DNA from: Chryseobacterium sp. FH1
Lineage (GTDB): Bacteria; Bacteroidota; Bacteroidia; Flavobacteriales; Weeksellaceae
NCBI RefSeq assembly: GCF_000735135.1
Contig: NZ_JPLZ01000001.1
Span: forward strand, 62,001 to 126,000
Direction: 5' to 3'
DNA: 64,000 nt
A program made the position numbers and the translations under genes. This document shows, one piece after another, positions 63,973-64,000 of this stretch. Under the pieces are notes generated by a model. It worked only from the letters and a program-made list of their open reading frames with translations. It did no database searches and was not told the DNA's origin. Numbering within the stretch: position 1 is the stretch's first letter; the number at the start of each line of letters is the position of its first letter.

Positions 63973-64000
63973 TGGCACAAAACTACATATTTTTTGATGT

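Overview
The window is a chromosome segment of a low-GC, Gram-negative flavobacterium, most likely Weeksellaceae (the Chryseobacterium/Epilithonimonas group). The basis is indirect: several proteins carry the C-terminal YPNP-type sorting domain of the Bacteroidota type IX secretion system (T9SS), many genes are preceded by the Bacteroidota promoter box TAnnTTTG and lack Shine-Dalgarno sequences, and there are a SusB-like GH97 enzyme, a GIN/DUF4252 sigma-factor locus and flavobacterial-style intergenic repeats. No phage, IS element, CRISPR array or rRNA is visible. The only stable RNA gene found is tmRNA.

Layout. 1-8.8 kb: glyA (cut by the left edge), a small unknown gene, a T9SS cargo protein, a DUF72 protein, a DUF559 nuclease gene enclosed by two arrays of hairpin repeats, the class I ribonucleotide reductase pair nrdB-nrdA, and a CarboxypepD_reg-like exported protein. 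9.4-12.9 kb: ssrA (tmRNA), an RsbQ-like hydrolase overlapping a PAS histidine kinase, and an SDR oxidoreductase. 13-19 kb: a tiny membrane protein, then a co-directional set that looks like an envelope copper/redox locus: two small CNGKC proteins, a YHS lipoprotein, SCO, an exported superoxide dismutase, and the tightly overlapping trio MbnP-like / MbnH-like dihaem protein / outer-membrane protein. 19-26 kb: deoD, an M4 metallopeptidase with T9SS tail, a DUF4403 protein and a SusB-like GH97 glucosidase.

26.3-44.9 kb is the translation super-cluster on the minus strand: rpsL-rpsG-fusA-rpsJ, then a low-affinity iron permease gene, then rplC to rpsN, then rpsH through secY, infA, rpoA and rplQ. 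Promoter and terminator signals suggest at least three transcription units, two with long, potentially structured leaders.

45-64 kb is mixed: two multi-pass membrane proteins either side of dps, a leucine-rich-repeat T9SS protein, a fused B12-dependent acyl-CoA mutase (icmF), a lipoprotein, an FAD oxidoreductase, a DUF1801 protein, an ECF sigma/anti-sigma/DUF4252 operon, a serine hydrolase, a 2-hydroxyacid dehydrogenase, an acyl-CoA thioesterase and a CCDC81-type HU-domain membrane protein.

The best candidates for undescribed biology are: (i) the DUF559 nuclease bracketed by REPIN-like inverted doublets; (ii) the copper/redox locus with its duplicated CNGKC proteins and an MbnP-MbnH pair without a methanobactin context; (iii) the hydrolase-receptor/PAS-kinase pair; and (iv) a dispersed repeat that appears to be inserted in frame within icmF.
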